From NCBI GenBank assembly GCA_028293565.1, contig JAQGON010000016.1:1-64000 (forward strand): 64,000 nucleotides of DNA, given 5' to 3'. This document shows positions 17,629 to 26,801 of this stretch, piece by piece. Numbering within the stretch: the first letter of the stretch is position 1; each line of letters opens with the position of its first letter. The stretch is from Verrucomicrobiota bacterium (lineage in GTDB: Bacteria > Verrucomicrobiota > Verrucomicrobiia > Opitutales > Opitutaceae). The notes under the pieces are model-generated. The model saw only the letters and a list, made by a program, of their open reading frames with translations, was not told the origin of the DNA and ran no database searches. The translations under genes and the position numbers were made by a program.

Positions 17629-19821
17629 ATGCATACCCCTGCTCGCGTCCTTCGCACCGCCCTGCTCGTTTTCGCGAGCGCCACGTGTTCCGCACTGGCG
17701 CAATCGGATCCGTCCGCCGAGCCCGCCAATTCCGTCACGCCGCCCACCACGAATTCCAGCACGGCGGCGGTGCAGCTCGAACAGTTCAACGTCTCGAGCT
17801 CGCGCGTCCACAGCTACCAGACCGATCGCGTGCAGGTCGGCTCGTTCCGCGACGTGAATCCCGTCGACGTCCCGCTCACGGTGAACGTCATGACCCGCGA
17901 GGTCCTCGACGCCCAGGGCGACCGCACGATCTTCGACGCGGTCAAGAATGCCGCCGGCGTGACGCGCGCGCAGACCGGCGGAGGGTCGATCGCCGACAAC
18001 ATCGCGATCCGCGGCATCACCGTGGAAAACCGCGGCAACTTCCGGCTGAACGGCTCGCTCCCCATCGTCAATCTCGCGGACACCTCGCTCGAGAACAAGG
18101 AGCGCGTCGAGGTACTGAAGGGCGCCACCTCGCTCTACTACGGCTTCGTGCCGCCGAGCGGCGTCGTGAACCTCGTGACCAAGCGTCCGACGCCCGGTCC
18201 GCTGACGGCGCTGAGCGTGATGGTGAACAATTACGGCGCGATCACCGGGCACGTCGACGTGTCGCGGCGTTTTCTGGACAAGAACCAGGCCGGTGTCCGC
18301 ATCAACCTTGTCCAGGGCTCGGAGGACATCGGCATCGACCATTTTTCCGGCAACCGCACGTTCGAATCCCTCGCGGCGGACTGGAAGATCGGGGACCGCG
18401 TCCTGATCCGTTACGACGTCGAAAACCTCAACAAGAAGGCGTCGGAGCAGGAGATCTTCGCGCTGCTCGCGCCGGTGAACGGGGTCATCCCGCTGCCGCC
18501 GATGCCGCCGAACACGCGCAACCTCGCGGGCGAATGGCAGAAATACGAGACGCACTCCCTCGCGAACCTCGCGCGCGTCGACGTGATCCTCTCCCATTCA
18601 TGGACGCTGGTGGCCGAGGCGGGCCACGCGCTGACGTTCCGCACGCGGCTGACGTCGCAGTTCCAGAACTACAACCTCCTCACCGGCGCCGGGATGCTCT
18701 CGATCACCTTCAATCCCGCGATGCGGTACACGAACGACAACTACCGGGTGGAGCTGTTCGGGCGTTTCGACACCTTCAACGTGCATCACAACCTCTCGAT
18801 TGGCGAGACCTCGAACGAGCGCGACCAGGATGTCTACCTCAAGGGCAACGTCGCGGTGCCGCAGAACATGTACAGCCCGTCCGAGATCCCGCAGGTCTCC
18901 GCGCCGACGGCGACGACGACCCGGACGCTCAACCATCTCCGCGACACTGGCTCGTATGTGTACGACCGGCTGGTCGCGTTCAACGATCACATCCAGGTCA
19001 TCGCCGGCGTGCGCCTGACCGATTTTCGCAGCAACACGTATGTGTTCACGACGAACAACACGACGGGGGTGACGACGGTCGCGCCGGCGCTCTATGCGGT
19101 GAAGGACAAGGTCAGCCCGATGGTCTCGCTGACCTACAAGCCGACGCTGAACAGCTCGATCTACGTCAGCTACCTGAAGGCGCTCGAGGCCGGCGCGACC
19201 GCCGCCAACGCGCAAGCGAACGCGGGCTTTGTGCTCCCGCCGCTCGAGTCGCGCCAGTATGAAGTCGGCGCAAAGGTGGATTTCCACGGCGTGCTTTACC
19301 AAGTCGCGTACTTCGACATCGAGCGCCCCAGCACCTTCATCAACGCGGCGAATTTCCTCACGGCCAACGGCAAGGCGGGATACAAGGGCACGGAGTTTTT
19401 CGCCTCCGGCGAAATCGTCGGCAGCCTCTCGGTCATCGCCTCCGGCACGGTGCTGGACGCCAAGCAGCTCAACCCCGCGACGCCCACGACTTACCAGCAG
19501 ACTCCGGAAGGCACCGCGCGGTATGCCGGCTCGCTGTTTCTCGAGTGGCGCGCGCCGTTCAAGAAGGGCCTCTCGCTTTCCGCGGGCGGGTTCTACATCG
19601 GGCGTCGTCCGCTGAACAACGCCGGGCAGGGATTCGTCGGCGGCTACACCACGTACTCGGCCGGCATTGCCTATGCCTTCAAGCTGTCCACTGCGGATGT
19701 GACGCTGCGCATCACGTCCGACAACCTGACGGACAAGGTGGCCTGGGCCGGGGTCGGCGGAAATCTCCTTTCGACCAACATCCCGCGGGTCGTCAGAATG
19801 TCGGTCAAAGCCGCGTTTTAA
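17629..19821 (+). CDS. TonB-dependent outer-membrane receptor (siderophore type)
   Basis: Protein of 730 residues with a signal peptide (about 1-24, ending ATCSALAQ), a plug domain (about 60-190: VDVPLTVNVMTREVL, NIAIRGITVENRGNFRLNG, ERVEVLKGATSLYYGFVPPSGVVNLVTKRP) and a 22-strand barrel ending in the aromatic VKAAF typical of outer-membrane insertion. The plug sequence is of the ferric-siderophore kind. No FecA-like signalling extension is seen before the plug. The ATG at 17629 gives the signal peptide; the open frame goes back to 17515 without function. It is 17 bp upstream of an exported hydrolase and likely co-transcribed with it. Confidence 0.9.
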   Translation: MHTPARVLRTALLVFASATCSALAQSDPSAEPANSVTPPTTNSSTAAVQLEQFNVSSSRVHSYQTDRVQVGSFRDVNPVDVPLTVNVMTREVLDAQGDRTIFDAVKNAAGVTRAQTGGGSIADNIAIRGITVENRGNFRLNGSLPIVNLADTSLENKERVEVLKGATSLYYGFVPPSGVVNLVTKRPTPGPLTALSVMVNNYGAITGHVDVSRRFLDKNQAGVRINLVQGSEDIGIDHFSGNRTFESLAADWKIGDRVLIRYDVENLNKKASEQEIFALLAPVNGVIPLPPMPPNTRNLAGEWQKYETHSLANLARVDVILSHSWTLVAEAGHALTFRTRLTSQFQNYNLLTGAGMLSITFNPAMRYTNDNYRVELFGRFDTFNVHHNLSIGETSNERDQDVYLKGNVAVPQNMYSPSEIPQVSAPTATTTRTLNHLRDTGSYVYDRLVAFNDHIQVIAGVRLTDFRSNTYVFTTNNTTGVTTVAPALYAVKDKVSPMVSLTYKPTLNSSIYVSYLKALEAGATAANAQANAGFVLPPLESRQYEVGAKVDFHGVLYQVAYFDIERPSTFINAANFLTANGKAGYKGTEFFASGEIVGSLSVIASGTVLDAKQLNPATPTTYQQTPEGTARYAGSLFLEWRAPFKKGLSLSAGGFYIGRRPLNNAGQGFVGGYTTYSAGIAYAFKLSTADVTLRITSDNLTDKVAWAGVGGNLLSTNIPRVVRMSVKAAF

Positions 19822-19838
19822 CCGTGTCCCCGTCCTCC

Positions 19839-20858
19839 ATGAAAACGTTCGCGTGCGCCGCCGCCGTCCTGTCGTTTGGTCTCGCCCTGTCCGCACGCGC
19901 CGAGGAGCCGGCCGGACCGAAGGAGGGGGCGTTGAACACCTATCTCAACCGCGAGCCGACGGACACGGCCGGGCAGCTCGCGCTGATGCAGCAGGGCCAG
20001 TTCGCACTGCAGTCCGACACGACGGTCGCCCTGTTTTTCCTGCAGTATGGCAGCCGGGTCCGGCTGGAGCGCACGTATTTCCCGGCCACGACGAGCGATC
20101 ACGAGATGGTGCCGTGCTATGTGTTCACGTCGGCGGCGGTCGACAAGTCCGTGCGCCGGCCGGGCCTGGTCGTCGTGCACGGCGGGTTTCACGAGAAACT
20201 CGACTGGCGTTTCTTCCGGCTGATTGTCGAGGCGGTGGAGCACGGCTACGCGGTGATTTTTCCCGAGTATCGCGGAAGCTCCGGCTACGGGGAGACGATC
20301 TACACCAACACGTATGGCGTGACCGATGTCGCGGACGTGCTGGCGGCGGCGGATTATCTGGCGAAGAAGGACTTCGTGGATCCGGCGCGGCTCGGCATCG
20401 TCGGGCACAGCCGCGGCGGCATGGCCACGCTGCTGGCGATCGAAAAGGCGCCGAAGCGTTTCCAGGCGGCGGTCGACCTCGCGGGCCTGGCGGATTTCCT
20501 CGCATACATGGCGTACAAGCCCGAGGCGCGGCGGCAGGAAGTCGCGAAGGAAAAACATTTCGGCGGCCGGATGCCCGGCGAGAACCTGCCGGCCTACATG
20601 GAGATCTCGCCGATCCTCCACACGGACTCGATCGAGACGCCGCTGCTGGTGCTGGCCACAACCGGCGACAAGATCGTGCCGTTCGCGCTGCACTCGGAAC
20701 GGCTGATCGATGCGCTCAAGGCGCGGGGCAAGGTGTTTGATTCCCATATCTACGACAACGCCCCCGGCGGCCACGTGTGGATTTTCGGGGACAGCCCGGA
20801 GACGACGGACGCCTTCAGGCGGACGTTCGAGTGGCTGGGAAAATACCTGCATCCCTGA
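19839..20858 (+). CDS. Exported alpha/beta hydrolase (S9-like)
   Basis: Protein of 339 residues with a signal peptide (1-21, ending LSARA). It has an alpha/beta-hydrolase fold: oxyanion region VVVHGGFHE, YRGSSGYGE, nucleophile serine in GHSRGG, acid in TTGDKIVP and histidine in APGGHVWI, in the right order. This resembles the catalytic domain of prolyl-oligopeptidase family S9. It probably acts in the periplasm on an ester or peptide bond. It lies directly after the TonB receptor, which suggests processing of the imported compound, for example a siderophore or a small peptide; the substrate is inferred only from context. Confidence 0.83.
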   Translation: MKTFACAAAVLSFGLALSARAEEPAGPKEGALNTYLNREPTDTAGQLALMQQGQFALQSDTTVALFFLQYGSRVRLERTYFPATTSDHEMVPCYVFTSAAVDKSVRRPGLVVVHGGFHEKLDWRFFRLIVEAVEHGYAVIFPEYRGSSGYGETIYTNTYGVTDVADVLAAADYLAKKDFVDPARLGIVGHSRGGMATLLAIEKAPKRFQAAVDLAGLADFLAYMAYKPEARRQEVAKEKHFGGRMPGENLPAYMEISPILHTDSIETPLLVLATTGDKIVPFALHSERLIDALKARGKVFDSHIYDNAPGGHVWIFGDSPETTDAFRRTFEWLGKYLHP

Positions 20859-20888
20859 AGCGGCGCCGCATCCCGGACCGCGCCCGGA

Positions 20889-21701
20889 TTATTTTTTCGG
20901 CAGAATCGCGACGTAGGTCGTCGGCTGGTCTTCCTTGCGGATTGTCAGCTTGATCGGGCTGTATTTTCGGTAACCCGCGTCGTCCTTCAGCAGCTTGCGC
21001 ACGTCGTTCTTGAGCGTGTCGCGGAGGGAGATGCCCTTGATGCCGTTGTACTCGAAGACGAGCAGCGAATCCCAGGGCGAATTCGTCGGGTTCTGATCCA
21101 TGTGGATCTGGTAGGATGGCATCAGGCCGGACTTCACCCAGCCCTTGAGCTGCGGGATCACGTAGCTTTCGACGAAGTCGTTGTATTTCGCCACCGGCAC
21201 GAGGGTCTGGTAGGGAATGATCATGAACACGGATTGGGAGAGATCGGCGTTCGGCGTGCCGCCGCGCCAGGGCAGGTCGGTGTAGACACACGACTTCGGC
21301 GTCGCGAGAGCGAGGCCGTCGGCGCCGAGGCCGGCAGGAAATTTTTCCTCGATCTTCCACCAGCCCGCGATGTCGGCGAATTTTTCGAAGTCGAGGATCA
21401 CCCACATGTCGTTCAGCGACTCGTTCGAGACGGTGCTGAAGAGGATGAGGTAGTTTTTCACCGTGCCCCGGCTCTTCCATTCCTCGAAGCGGGCGACGCC
21501 CTTCGTGTCCATGTGCTCGCGGAACGCCGCGCGGTCCTTCGGCGCGCACTTGTACGCGAGGACCAGGTGGCCTTCGCCCTCGCCGCCGCGGTTTTCGGCG
21601 CGTTCGCCGACCGTCTCGGCGACGCTCTGGGCGCGGGCGGGACTGGCCAGGAGCGTGGCGCCGAGCGCCAGGGTGGAGAACAGGGACAGGCGGAGGATCA
21701 T
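20889..21701 (-). CDS. Secreted protein of unknown function
   Basis: Protein of 270 residues with a clear signal peptide (MILRLSLFSTLALGATLLASPARAQ). The mature part has two similar-looking halves, each with a repeated pattern around a W-V-I/F-E-Y strand followed by helix (MWVILDFEKFADIAGWW and LLVFEYNGIKGISLRD), which hints at a duplicated dimeric alpha/beta-barrel unit such as NIPSNAP-like folds. That is a guess from pattern only. The open frame continues to 22100, but the ATG at 21701 gives the signal peptide. It converges on the alpha/beta hydrolase with a 30-bp gap and is divergent from the SnoaL-like gene. Confidence 0.6.
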   Translation of the reverse strand: MILRLSLFSTLALGATLLASPARAQSVAETVGERAENRGGEGEGHLVLAYKCAPKDRAAFREHMDTKGVARFEEWKSRGTVKNYLILFSTVSNESLNDMWVILDFEKFADIAGWWKIEEKFPAGLGADGLALATPKSCVYTDLPWRGGTPNADLSQSVFMIIPYQTLVPVAKYNDFVESYVIPQLKGWVKSGLMPSYQIHMDQNPTNSPWDSLLVFEYNGIKGISLRDTLKNDVRKLLKDDAGYRKYSPIKLTIRKEDQPTTYVAILPKK

Positions 21702-21849
21702 GGGGGGGAGGAGGCCAGGGGTTGAGGAGCCGGCCGGCGTGCCGGCGGGAAATGAAGCTGCGTACGCCTCCCGGGGAAGCGGCTCAATGAAAATTATCGA
21801 GTTTGGGCTCGCGCGGATTTCGGCCCCGTTTCTTTTGGATCCCATCCTC

Positions 21850-22311
21850 ATGAAAACAAAGATCATCGTCTTCGCCTTTTTCGCCGCGGCGCTGTCGCTC
21901 GCCCCGGCCCAGGAGTCCCGAAACTCCGCCGCGGCCGACCCCCAGGTCATCCAGGAACTCAAGGAACTGGAGCAGCATCGCGCGGAGGCGTTCGCGCGCC
22001 GCGACATCGAGTTCATCGATCGCACGACGGCGGACGACTGCAGTTTCGTGCATGCGGCCGGGGACATCCAGACGAAGGCGCACGAACTCGCCGCGCTCAA
22101 GTCGAGCGAGCTTACCTACAACACCAACCATCTCGACGAAGTCAGCGTCAGGCTCTACGGCGACACGGCGGTGCTGACGGGACTGGGAACGAAAACGGGT
22201 GTGCGCAACGGGGTGAAGTTCAACAACCAGACGCGCTTCACCCGCGTGTATGTCAAAATGAACGGGCAGTGGAGGATGGTCGCATCGCAGACGGCGGTCG
22301 TGGGGAAATGA
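21850..22311 (+). CDS. Secreted SnoaL/DUF4440-like protein
   Basis: Protein of 153 residues with a signal peptide (1-20, ending LAPAQ), then an NTF2-like cone fold of the DUF4440 type: ELEQHRAEAFARRDIEFIDRTTADDCSFVHAAGDIQTKAHEL, SVRLYGDTAVLTGLG and RFTRVYVKMNGQWRMVASQ. Such domains act as small enzymes or ligand pockets, and the activity cannot be told from sequence. The ATG at 21850 gives a proper signal peptide; the frame is open much further upstream. Divergent from the 270-residue secreted protein (148 bp between starts). Confidence 0.78.
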   Translation: MKTKIIVFAFFAAALSLAPAQESRNSAAADPQVIQELKELEQHRAEAFARRDIEFIDRTTADDCSFVHAAGDIQTKAHELAALKSSELTYNTNHLDEVSVRLYGDTAVLTGLGTKTGVRNGVKFNNQTRFTRVYVKMNGQWRMVASQTAVVGK

Positions 22312-22357
22312 GCCGGTCCGTCGACTGGCGAGCCACCTTAGAAGCGGGCAAGCGTCT

Positions 22358-22447
22358 CGTAGCCGCCGACGTCAGGAGGCGGTGGCCTGCGTTCGACCGA
22401 TTGGGCGGGATGAGTCCAGTCCAGCCGCCTGACGTCGGCTGCTACGA
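22358..22447. repeat. Long inverted repeat, GTAGCAGCCGACGTCAG family
   Basis: The left arm (22358-22382, GTAGCCGCCGACGTCAG then GAGGCGG) and right arm (22424-22447, CCGCCTGACGTCGG then CTGCTACGAG) form a stem of about 24 bp with a loop of about 41 nt. It lies in the gap between convergent genes, so it could stop both transcripts. Confidence 0.65.
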
Positions 22448-22451
22448 GAAG

Positions 22452-22541
22452 GTGGAGCGCGTTGCCCTCAACGCGCTGGCGGCGCGAGCGGACTTTTTAT
22501 CGTCGACGGAGCGTCCAACGCATTGGGGCAATGCGTTTCAC
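22452..22541 (+). repeat. Full 90-bp palindromic repeat unit
   Basis: The unit begins GTGGAGCGCGTTGCCC and ends GGGGCAATGCGTTTCAC, so its ends are imperfect inverted repeats. It has two internal hairpins (GCGCGTTG/CAACGCGC and CGCATTG/CAATGCG) separated by GGCGGCGCGAGCGGAC. The same length and layout recur at 46529-46618. Confidence 0.7.
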
Positions 22542-22557
22542 TTTCGGATATCGGATG

Positions 22558-23982
22558 CTATGGCTCGGCGGTTTCGGCGGAGAGGGCCCGGCTCGTGGCC
22601 GGACCCGGCTCGACCCGTGGTTCGTCGCGCGGAATTTCAAACACCACGCGAAGCCCGCGGCCGCGCGCGCCTTCCTCGGCGCGGATCCTCCCCTGGTGCA
22701 GCATCACGATGCTGCGGGAGATCGCGAGGCCGAGGCCGCTGCCCTTGTCGTGCTGGGTGCCGCCGGCGAGGCGGACAAACCGCTCGAAAATCCGCTCGCG
22801 CTGCTCCGCCGGCACGCCCGGGCCCTCGTCCTCCAGCGCGACCCGCCACAGGCCCGGGCTGATTTCCGAAGTCAGCGTGACCGTCGAGCCCGCGGCCGTA
22901 TAGTTGAGGGCGTTCGCCAGCAGGTTGAGCAGGACCTGCCGCAGCCACCGCGCATCGAATTCCGTCGGCCCATCGCCCTCGATTCGCTCCGCCAGCCGGA
23001 CGCCGTGGCTGTCGGCGAGCACGCGCGCGTCCTGGATGAAGGTCTCGAGAAAGGCGCGCGGCGACTGGGACCGCCGCGTGAGCGTGACGGCGTCCGCCTC
23101 GGCGCGGGAGAGGAAAAGCAGCTCCTCGATGATCTTGTTGAGGCGGTTGATCTCCTCGAGGACGACCTGGAGCCCCTCCTCCTGCGCCGGCGTGAGGCCG
23201 CCGTCGACGAGCAGCTTTTCCGTCTGGAGCCGGACGAGGGAAAGCGGGGTCTTGAGCTCGTGCGAGGCCTCGGCGGTGAACTGCCGGATCTGGCGGAACG
23301 AGGATTCGAGCCGGTCGAACATCTGGTTCAGCAGCCGCGCGAGGTCGGAGATCTCGTCCTCGACGGGCCCGACCGGAATGCGCTCGCTGAGGTTGTCGGA
23401 GCTGATGTGGTTCGCGGTTTCCTGGATCAGGCGCACCGGGCGGAGGGCGATCTTGCTGAGGCCGAAGCCGATGAGGCTGCTCGCGACGACCATCACGACG
23501 AGGAGCCCGGCAAAGACCCGCTCGTAGCCGATCATGACCTGGCGGACCTGCCGCTTGGAGGTGGCGATGATGACCTCGAGCGGACCGAGGAAAAATTCCG
23601 ACGCGCGCAATTCGCCCAGCTCGTCCATCTGGACGTTGAAATGCCGCGCGCCCGACGCATGGCCGTCCGGAATCATCCGCCGGTTCAGGTTGCGCGAGCG
23701 GAACAGCGTGTGTCCGCCCTGCTGGTGAATCTCCACGTAGAAGAGCACGCTGGAAAACTCGCTGATCTCGCGGAGCCGGTCCTCGATCTGCGCGCGCGTC
23801 AGCTTGCTGTAATCGTCTCCCAGCCGGTGGCTGATCTGCTCGAACTCCGCCTCGTTCAGCAGCTCGAGGCCGCGGATGACGTGGCGCTCGAGGAGGAACC
23901 GGCCGGCCCAGAAGAGACAGGCCAGCGTCAGCACCGACGCGAGCGCGTACCAGAAAGCCAAGCGCGCTCCGACGGATTTCAT
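22558..23982 (-). CDS. OmpR-partner sensor histidine kinase
   Basis: Protein of 474 residues: N-terminal membrane helix (about 8-29), a periplasmic sensor of about 120 residues, a second helix (about 157-178), HAMP (about 178-230), HisKA with H241 in AEASHELKTP, and an HATPase with NLLANALNYT, DEGPGVP and KGSGLGLAI. The overall layout is like heavy-metal or envelope-stress sensors (CusS/QseC type); the signal is unknown. Its start overlaps the stop of the regulator gene by 4 nt. The extreme C-terminus is rich in Pro/Ala/Arg and not conserved-looking. Confidence 0.92.
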   Translation of the reverse strand: MKSVGARLAFWYALASVLTLACLFWAGRFLLERHVIRGLELLNEAEFEQISHRLGDDYSKLTRAQIEDRLREISEFSSVLFYVEIHQQGGHTLFRSRNLNRRMIPDGHASGARHFNVQMDELGELRASEFFLGPLEVIIATSKRQVRQVMIGYERVFAGLLVVMVVASSLIGFGLSKIALRPVRLIQETANHISSDNLSERIPVGPVEDEISDLARLLNQMFDRLESSFRQIRQFTAEASHELKTPLSLVRLQTEKLLVDGGLTPAQEEGLQVVLEEINRLNKIIEELLFLSRAEADAVTLTRRSQSPRAFLETFIQDARVLADSHGVRLAERIEGDGPTEFDARWLRQVLLNLLANALNYTAAGSTVTLTSEISPGLWRVALEDEGPGVPAEQRERIFERFVRLAGGTQHDKGSGLGLAISRSIVMLHQGRIRAEEGARGRGLRVVFEIPRDEPRVEPGPATSRALSAETAEP

Positions 23983-24644
23983 AGGAGCTGGTAGCCGACG
24001 CCGCGCAGGGTCTTGAAGAGCGGTTTGGCCGCGTCGGTCTCGAGCTTCATCCGCAGCCTGCTCATGTAGACGTCGAGCAGGTTGGTATCCACGTCGTAGT
24101 GCGACTCCCAGATCTTCTCGCAGATCAGCGTGCGTGGCAGCACGCGGCCCGCGTTCTGGAGGAAAACCTCGAGCAGCGCGAATTCCCGGCTGGTCATGTC
24201 GACCCCCTCGCCGTTGCGCGTGACGGTCCGGGCCAGCAGGTCAAGGCGGATGCCGCGGTGCTCGAGGACCGTCTCCTTGGTCGACACCTGCCGCCGGAGC
24301 AGCGAGCGGATGCGCGCCAGGAGTTCCTCGAGGCTGAAGGGCTTGGACAGATAATCGTCGGCGCCCAGGTCCAGCCCGCGCACGCGGTCCTGCACGGCGT
24401 CGCGCGCGCTGAGGATCAGCACCGGCTCATTGAACCCGCTTTTCCGCCACTCGCGCAGCAGGTCGAGCCCGTCGCCGTCCGGCAGCCCGAGGTCGAGGAT
24501 GATGCCGTCGTAGCCCGTCTCGCAGAGCGCATCGCGGGCCTCGGCGCAGGTCTGGACCCAAGTGACGGTGTACGCATGCTCGGAAAGGCCCTTCTTCAGG
24601 AACTGGCCCAGCCGCCGCTGGTCTTCGATGACGAGGATTTTCAT
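23979..24644 (-). CDS. OmpR/PhoB-type response regulator
   Basis: Protein of 221 residues: receiver (1-120, acceptor D51 in GIILDLGLPDGDG, K in LSKPFS) and a C-terminal winged helix (about 125-221, MTSREFALLEVFLQNAGRVL ... VDTNLLDVYMSRLRMKLE). It is the partner of the kinase at 22558-23982, coupled by ATGA with the regulator first. It is divergent from pckG (213 bp between starts), so pckG is a possible target only by position. Confidence 0.93.
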   Translation of the reverse strand: MKILVIEDQRRLGQFLKKGLSEHAYTVTWVQTCAEARDALCETGYDGIILDLGLPDGDGLDLLREWRKSGFNEPVLILSARDAVQDRVRGLDLGADDYLSKPFSLEELLARIRSLLRRQVSTKETVLEHRGIRLDLLARTVTRNGEGVDMTSREFALLEVFLQNAGRVLPRTLICEKIWESHYDVDTNLLDVYMSRLRMKLETDAAKPLFKTLRGVGYQLL

Positions 24645-24799
24645 CGGGGGTCCGCCACTGTGCCGGCCGGCGGCGTCCCGGGCGAGGGAATTTGGCTGAA
24701 AAATATTTCAGGCGGGCGTCATCGGACCTTCATGTGGCGATGATACGCTTCGCGGATGAAGTGCCGTGCCTTCGACTCCGATCCCGGGCCGCCGGGCGG

Positions 24800-24827
24800 T
24801 TGCTGACACGACGACAGATTGTATATT
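24800..24827 (+). promoter_or_regulatory. Candidate sigma-70-type promoter of pckG
   Basis: TTGCTG at 24800-24805 and TATATT at 24822-24827 are spaced by 16 bp in the otherwise GC-rich leader and would start transcription about 25 bp before the pckG ATG. This is based on sequence likeness only. Confidence 0.4.
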
Positions 24828-24857
24828 GAACCCGGATATTTTCCACTCCGCCTCATC

Positions 24858-26678
24858 ATGAAGACTTCCGCCCGACCGCTGAGCCGCAATGTGCACCTTC
24901 TCCGGTGGGTGAAAAAGATGGCGGCGCTGTGCCAGCCGGACGCGATCCACTGGGTCGACGGCTCGCAGGCCGAGTACGAGGCGATCTGCGCGATGATGGT
25001 CCGCGAGGGCACGTTCATCAAATTGAACCAGAAGAAATGGCCGGGCTGTTTCCTGGCGCGCTCCGACCCGGGCGATGTCGCCCGCGTCGAGGACCGCACC
25101 TTCATCTGCTCGCTCTCGAAGGAGGCGGCCGGCCCGACGAACAACTGGGTCAATCCCTATGAGATGCGGCGCACGCTCAAGGACCTCTTCAAGGGATGCA
25201 TGAAGGGGCGGACGATGTACGTGCTGGCGTACAGCATGGGCCCGATCGGGTCGCCGATGGCGCAGATCGGGGTGCAGCTCACGGATTCGCCATACGCGGT
25301 GGTGAACATGCGGATCATGTCGCGCATCGGCAAAAAGGTCTTCGCCCTGATCGACGAGGATTCCAAGCGGGTCGTGCCGTGCGTCCATTCCGTCGGGGCG
25401 CCCCTGCGCAAGGGCCAGGCCGACGTCCCGTGGCCCTGCAACAAGGAGAAGTACATCGTCCATTTTCCGGAGACCCGCGAGATCTGGTCGTACGGGTCCG
25501 GCTACGGCGGGAACGCCCTGCTCGGCAAGAAATGCTTCGCGCTCCGCATCGCCTCGGCGATGGCGCGCGACGAGGGCTGGATGGCCGAGCACATGCTCAT
25601 CCTCGGCGTCGAGGATCCGCACGGCAAGAAGACGTACGTCGCGGCCGCGTTCCCGAGCGCGTGCGGCAAGACCAATTTCGCGATGATGATCCCGCCGCCG
25701 CATTTCCGGAAGCAGGGCTGGAAGGTGTGGACCGTGGGCGACGACATCGCGTGGATCCGCCCGGACGCGAACGGCCGCCTGCGCGCGATCAATCCCGAGT
25801 CGGGCTTCTTCGGCGTCGCGCCCGGCACCGGCAACCGGACCAATCCGAATGCGATGCGCGCGCTGGCGAAGAACACGATCTTCACGAATGTGGCGCTGAC
25901 CGACGACGGCGGCGTCTGGTGGGAGGGCATGACCGACGAGCCCCCGGCGCACGCGGTCGACTGGCAGGGCCGCGACTGGACGCCGGCGCTTGGGAAGGAA
26001 TCGGGGGCGAAGGCGGCGCATCCGAACGCGCGGTTCACCGCGCCGGCGCGGCAGTGCCCGACAATGGACGCGGACTGGGAGTCGCCGGACGGCGTTCCGA
26101 TCCACGCGATCGTTTTCGGCGGCCGCCGGGCGACGACGATGCCGCTGGTCTACCAGGCCTTCAACTGGTCGAGCGGCGTGTACACCGGCGCGACGATGGG
26201 CTCGGAGATGACCGCCGCCGCCGCCGGCACGGTCGGAAAGGTCCGGCGCGACCCGATGGCGATGCTGCCCTTCTGCGGTTACAACATGGGCGATTATTTC
26301 CGCCACTGGATCAGCATGCAGCGCAAGCTGACGGAAACGCCGCGGGTTTTCCACGTGAACTGGTTTCGCAAGGACAAGGAGGGAAAATTCATCTGGCCCG
26401 GCTTCGGGGAGAACATGCGCGTGCTGAAATGGATCGTCGACCGCGTGCGCGCCGGCGGAAGGGCGAAGGAGACCCCGATCGGCTGGGTGCCGCGTTATCG
26501 CGACATCGACTGGACCGGACTGGATTTTTCGGAGGAGAAATTCGAGGAGCTGCAGGCCTTCGACCGCGCCGCCTGGCGCGCCGAGGTCCTCGGGCACGAG
26601 GAACTTTTCCTCGACCTGCACGCCAGCCTCCCGAAGGAACTCATGTTCGAGCGCGAACTGCTGATCTGCCGGATGTGA
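24858..26678 (+). CDS. pckG: Phosphoenolpyruvate carboxykinase (GTP)
   Basis: Protein of 606 residues, the usual length of the GTP-dependent class. It converts oxaloacetate and GTP to phosphoenolpyruvate, GDP and CO2, the first committed gluconeogenic step, in the cytosol. The P-loop with the class-specific mobile cysteine is [10 protein letters not shown] (264-273, C269). Substrate blocks [49 protein letters not shown] and [10 protein letters not shown] are present. The ATG at 24858 (MKTSARPLS) is chosen over an in-frame upstream codon at 24819 because the family begins here and a candidate promoter lies between. Confidence 0.97.
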   Translation: MKTSARPLSRNVHLLRWVKKMAALCQPDAIHWVDGSQAEYEAICAMMVREGTFIKLNQKKWPGCFLARSDPGDVARVEDRTFICSLSKEAAGPTNNWVNPYEMRRTLKDLFKGCMKGRTMYVLAYSMGPIGSPMAQIGVQLTDSPYAVVNMRIMSRIGKKVFALIDEDSKRVVPCVHSVGAPLRKGQADVPWPCNKEKYIVHFPETREIWSYGSGYGGNALLGKKCFALRIASAMARDEGWMAEHMLILGVEDPHGKKTYVAAAFPSACGKTNFAMMIPPPHFRKQGWKVWTVGDDIAWIRPDANGRLRAINPESGFFGVAPGTGNRTNPNAMRALAKNTIFTNVALTDDGGVWWEGMTDEPPAHAVDWQGRDWTPALGKESGAKAAHPNARFTAPARQCPTMDADWESPDGVPIHAIVFGGRRATTMPLVYQAFNWSSGVYTGATMGSEMTAAAAGTVGKVRRDPMAMLPFCGYNMGDYFRHWISMQRKLTETPRVFHVNWFRKDKEGKFIWPGFGENMRVLKWIVDRVRAGGRAKETPIGWVPRYRDIDWTGLDFSEEKFEELQAFDRAAWRAEVLGHEELFLDLHASLPKELMFERELLICRM

Positions 26679-26715
26679 CGAGAGGGGCGGTGGCGCGGGC
26701 CAGCCTCATGACCTT

Positions 26716-26759
26716 GGCTGCTACATGGATCCCGCGTAGCAGCCGACGTCAGGCGGCTG
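26716..26759. repeat. Inverted repeat of the GTAGCAGCC family
   Basis: GGCTGCTAC (26716-26724) faces GTAGCAGCC (26736-26744), followed by GACGTCAGGCGGCTG up to 26759. This lies between the convergent pckG and hybrid kinase genes and is a likely shared 3' hairpin. Confidence 0.6.
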
Positions 26760-26801
26760 ATTCGACCTCGCCAGCCGATGCGGGCGGGCAGGATTCCGGC
26801 G

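Noticed and set aside
15882-19262. 1,126-codon plus-strand open frame
   Set aside because: It is antisense to the amidohydrolase and then out of phase with the TonB receptor; its Arg/Ala/His-rich composition is typical of a shadow frame in high-GC DNA.
22312-22540. Open frame running through the repeats after the SnoaL-like gene
   Set aside because: It consists entirely of the inverted-repeat units and has no protein features.
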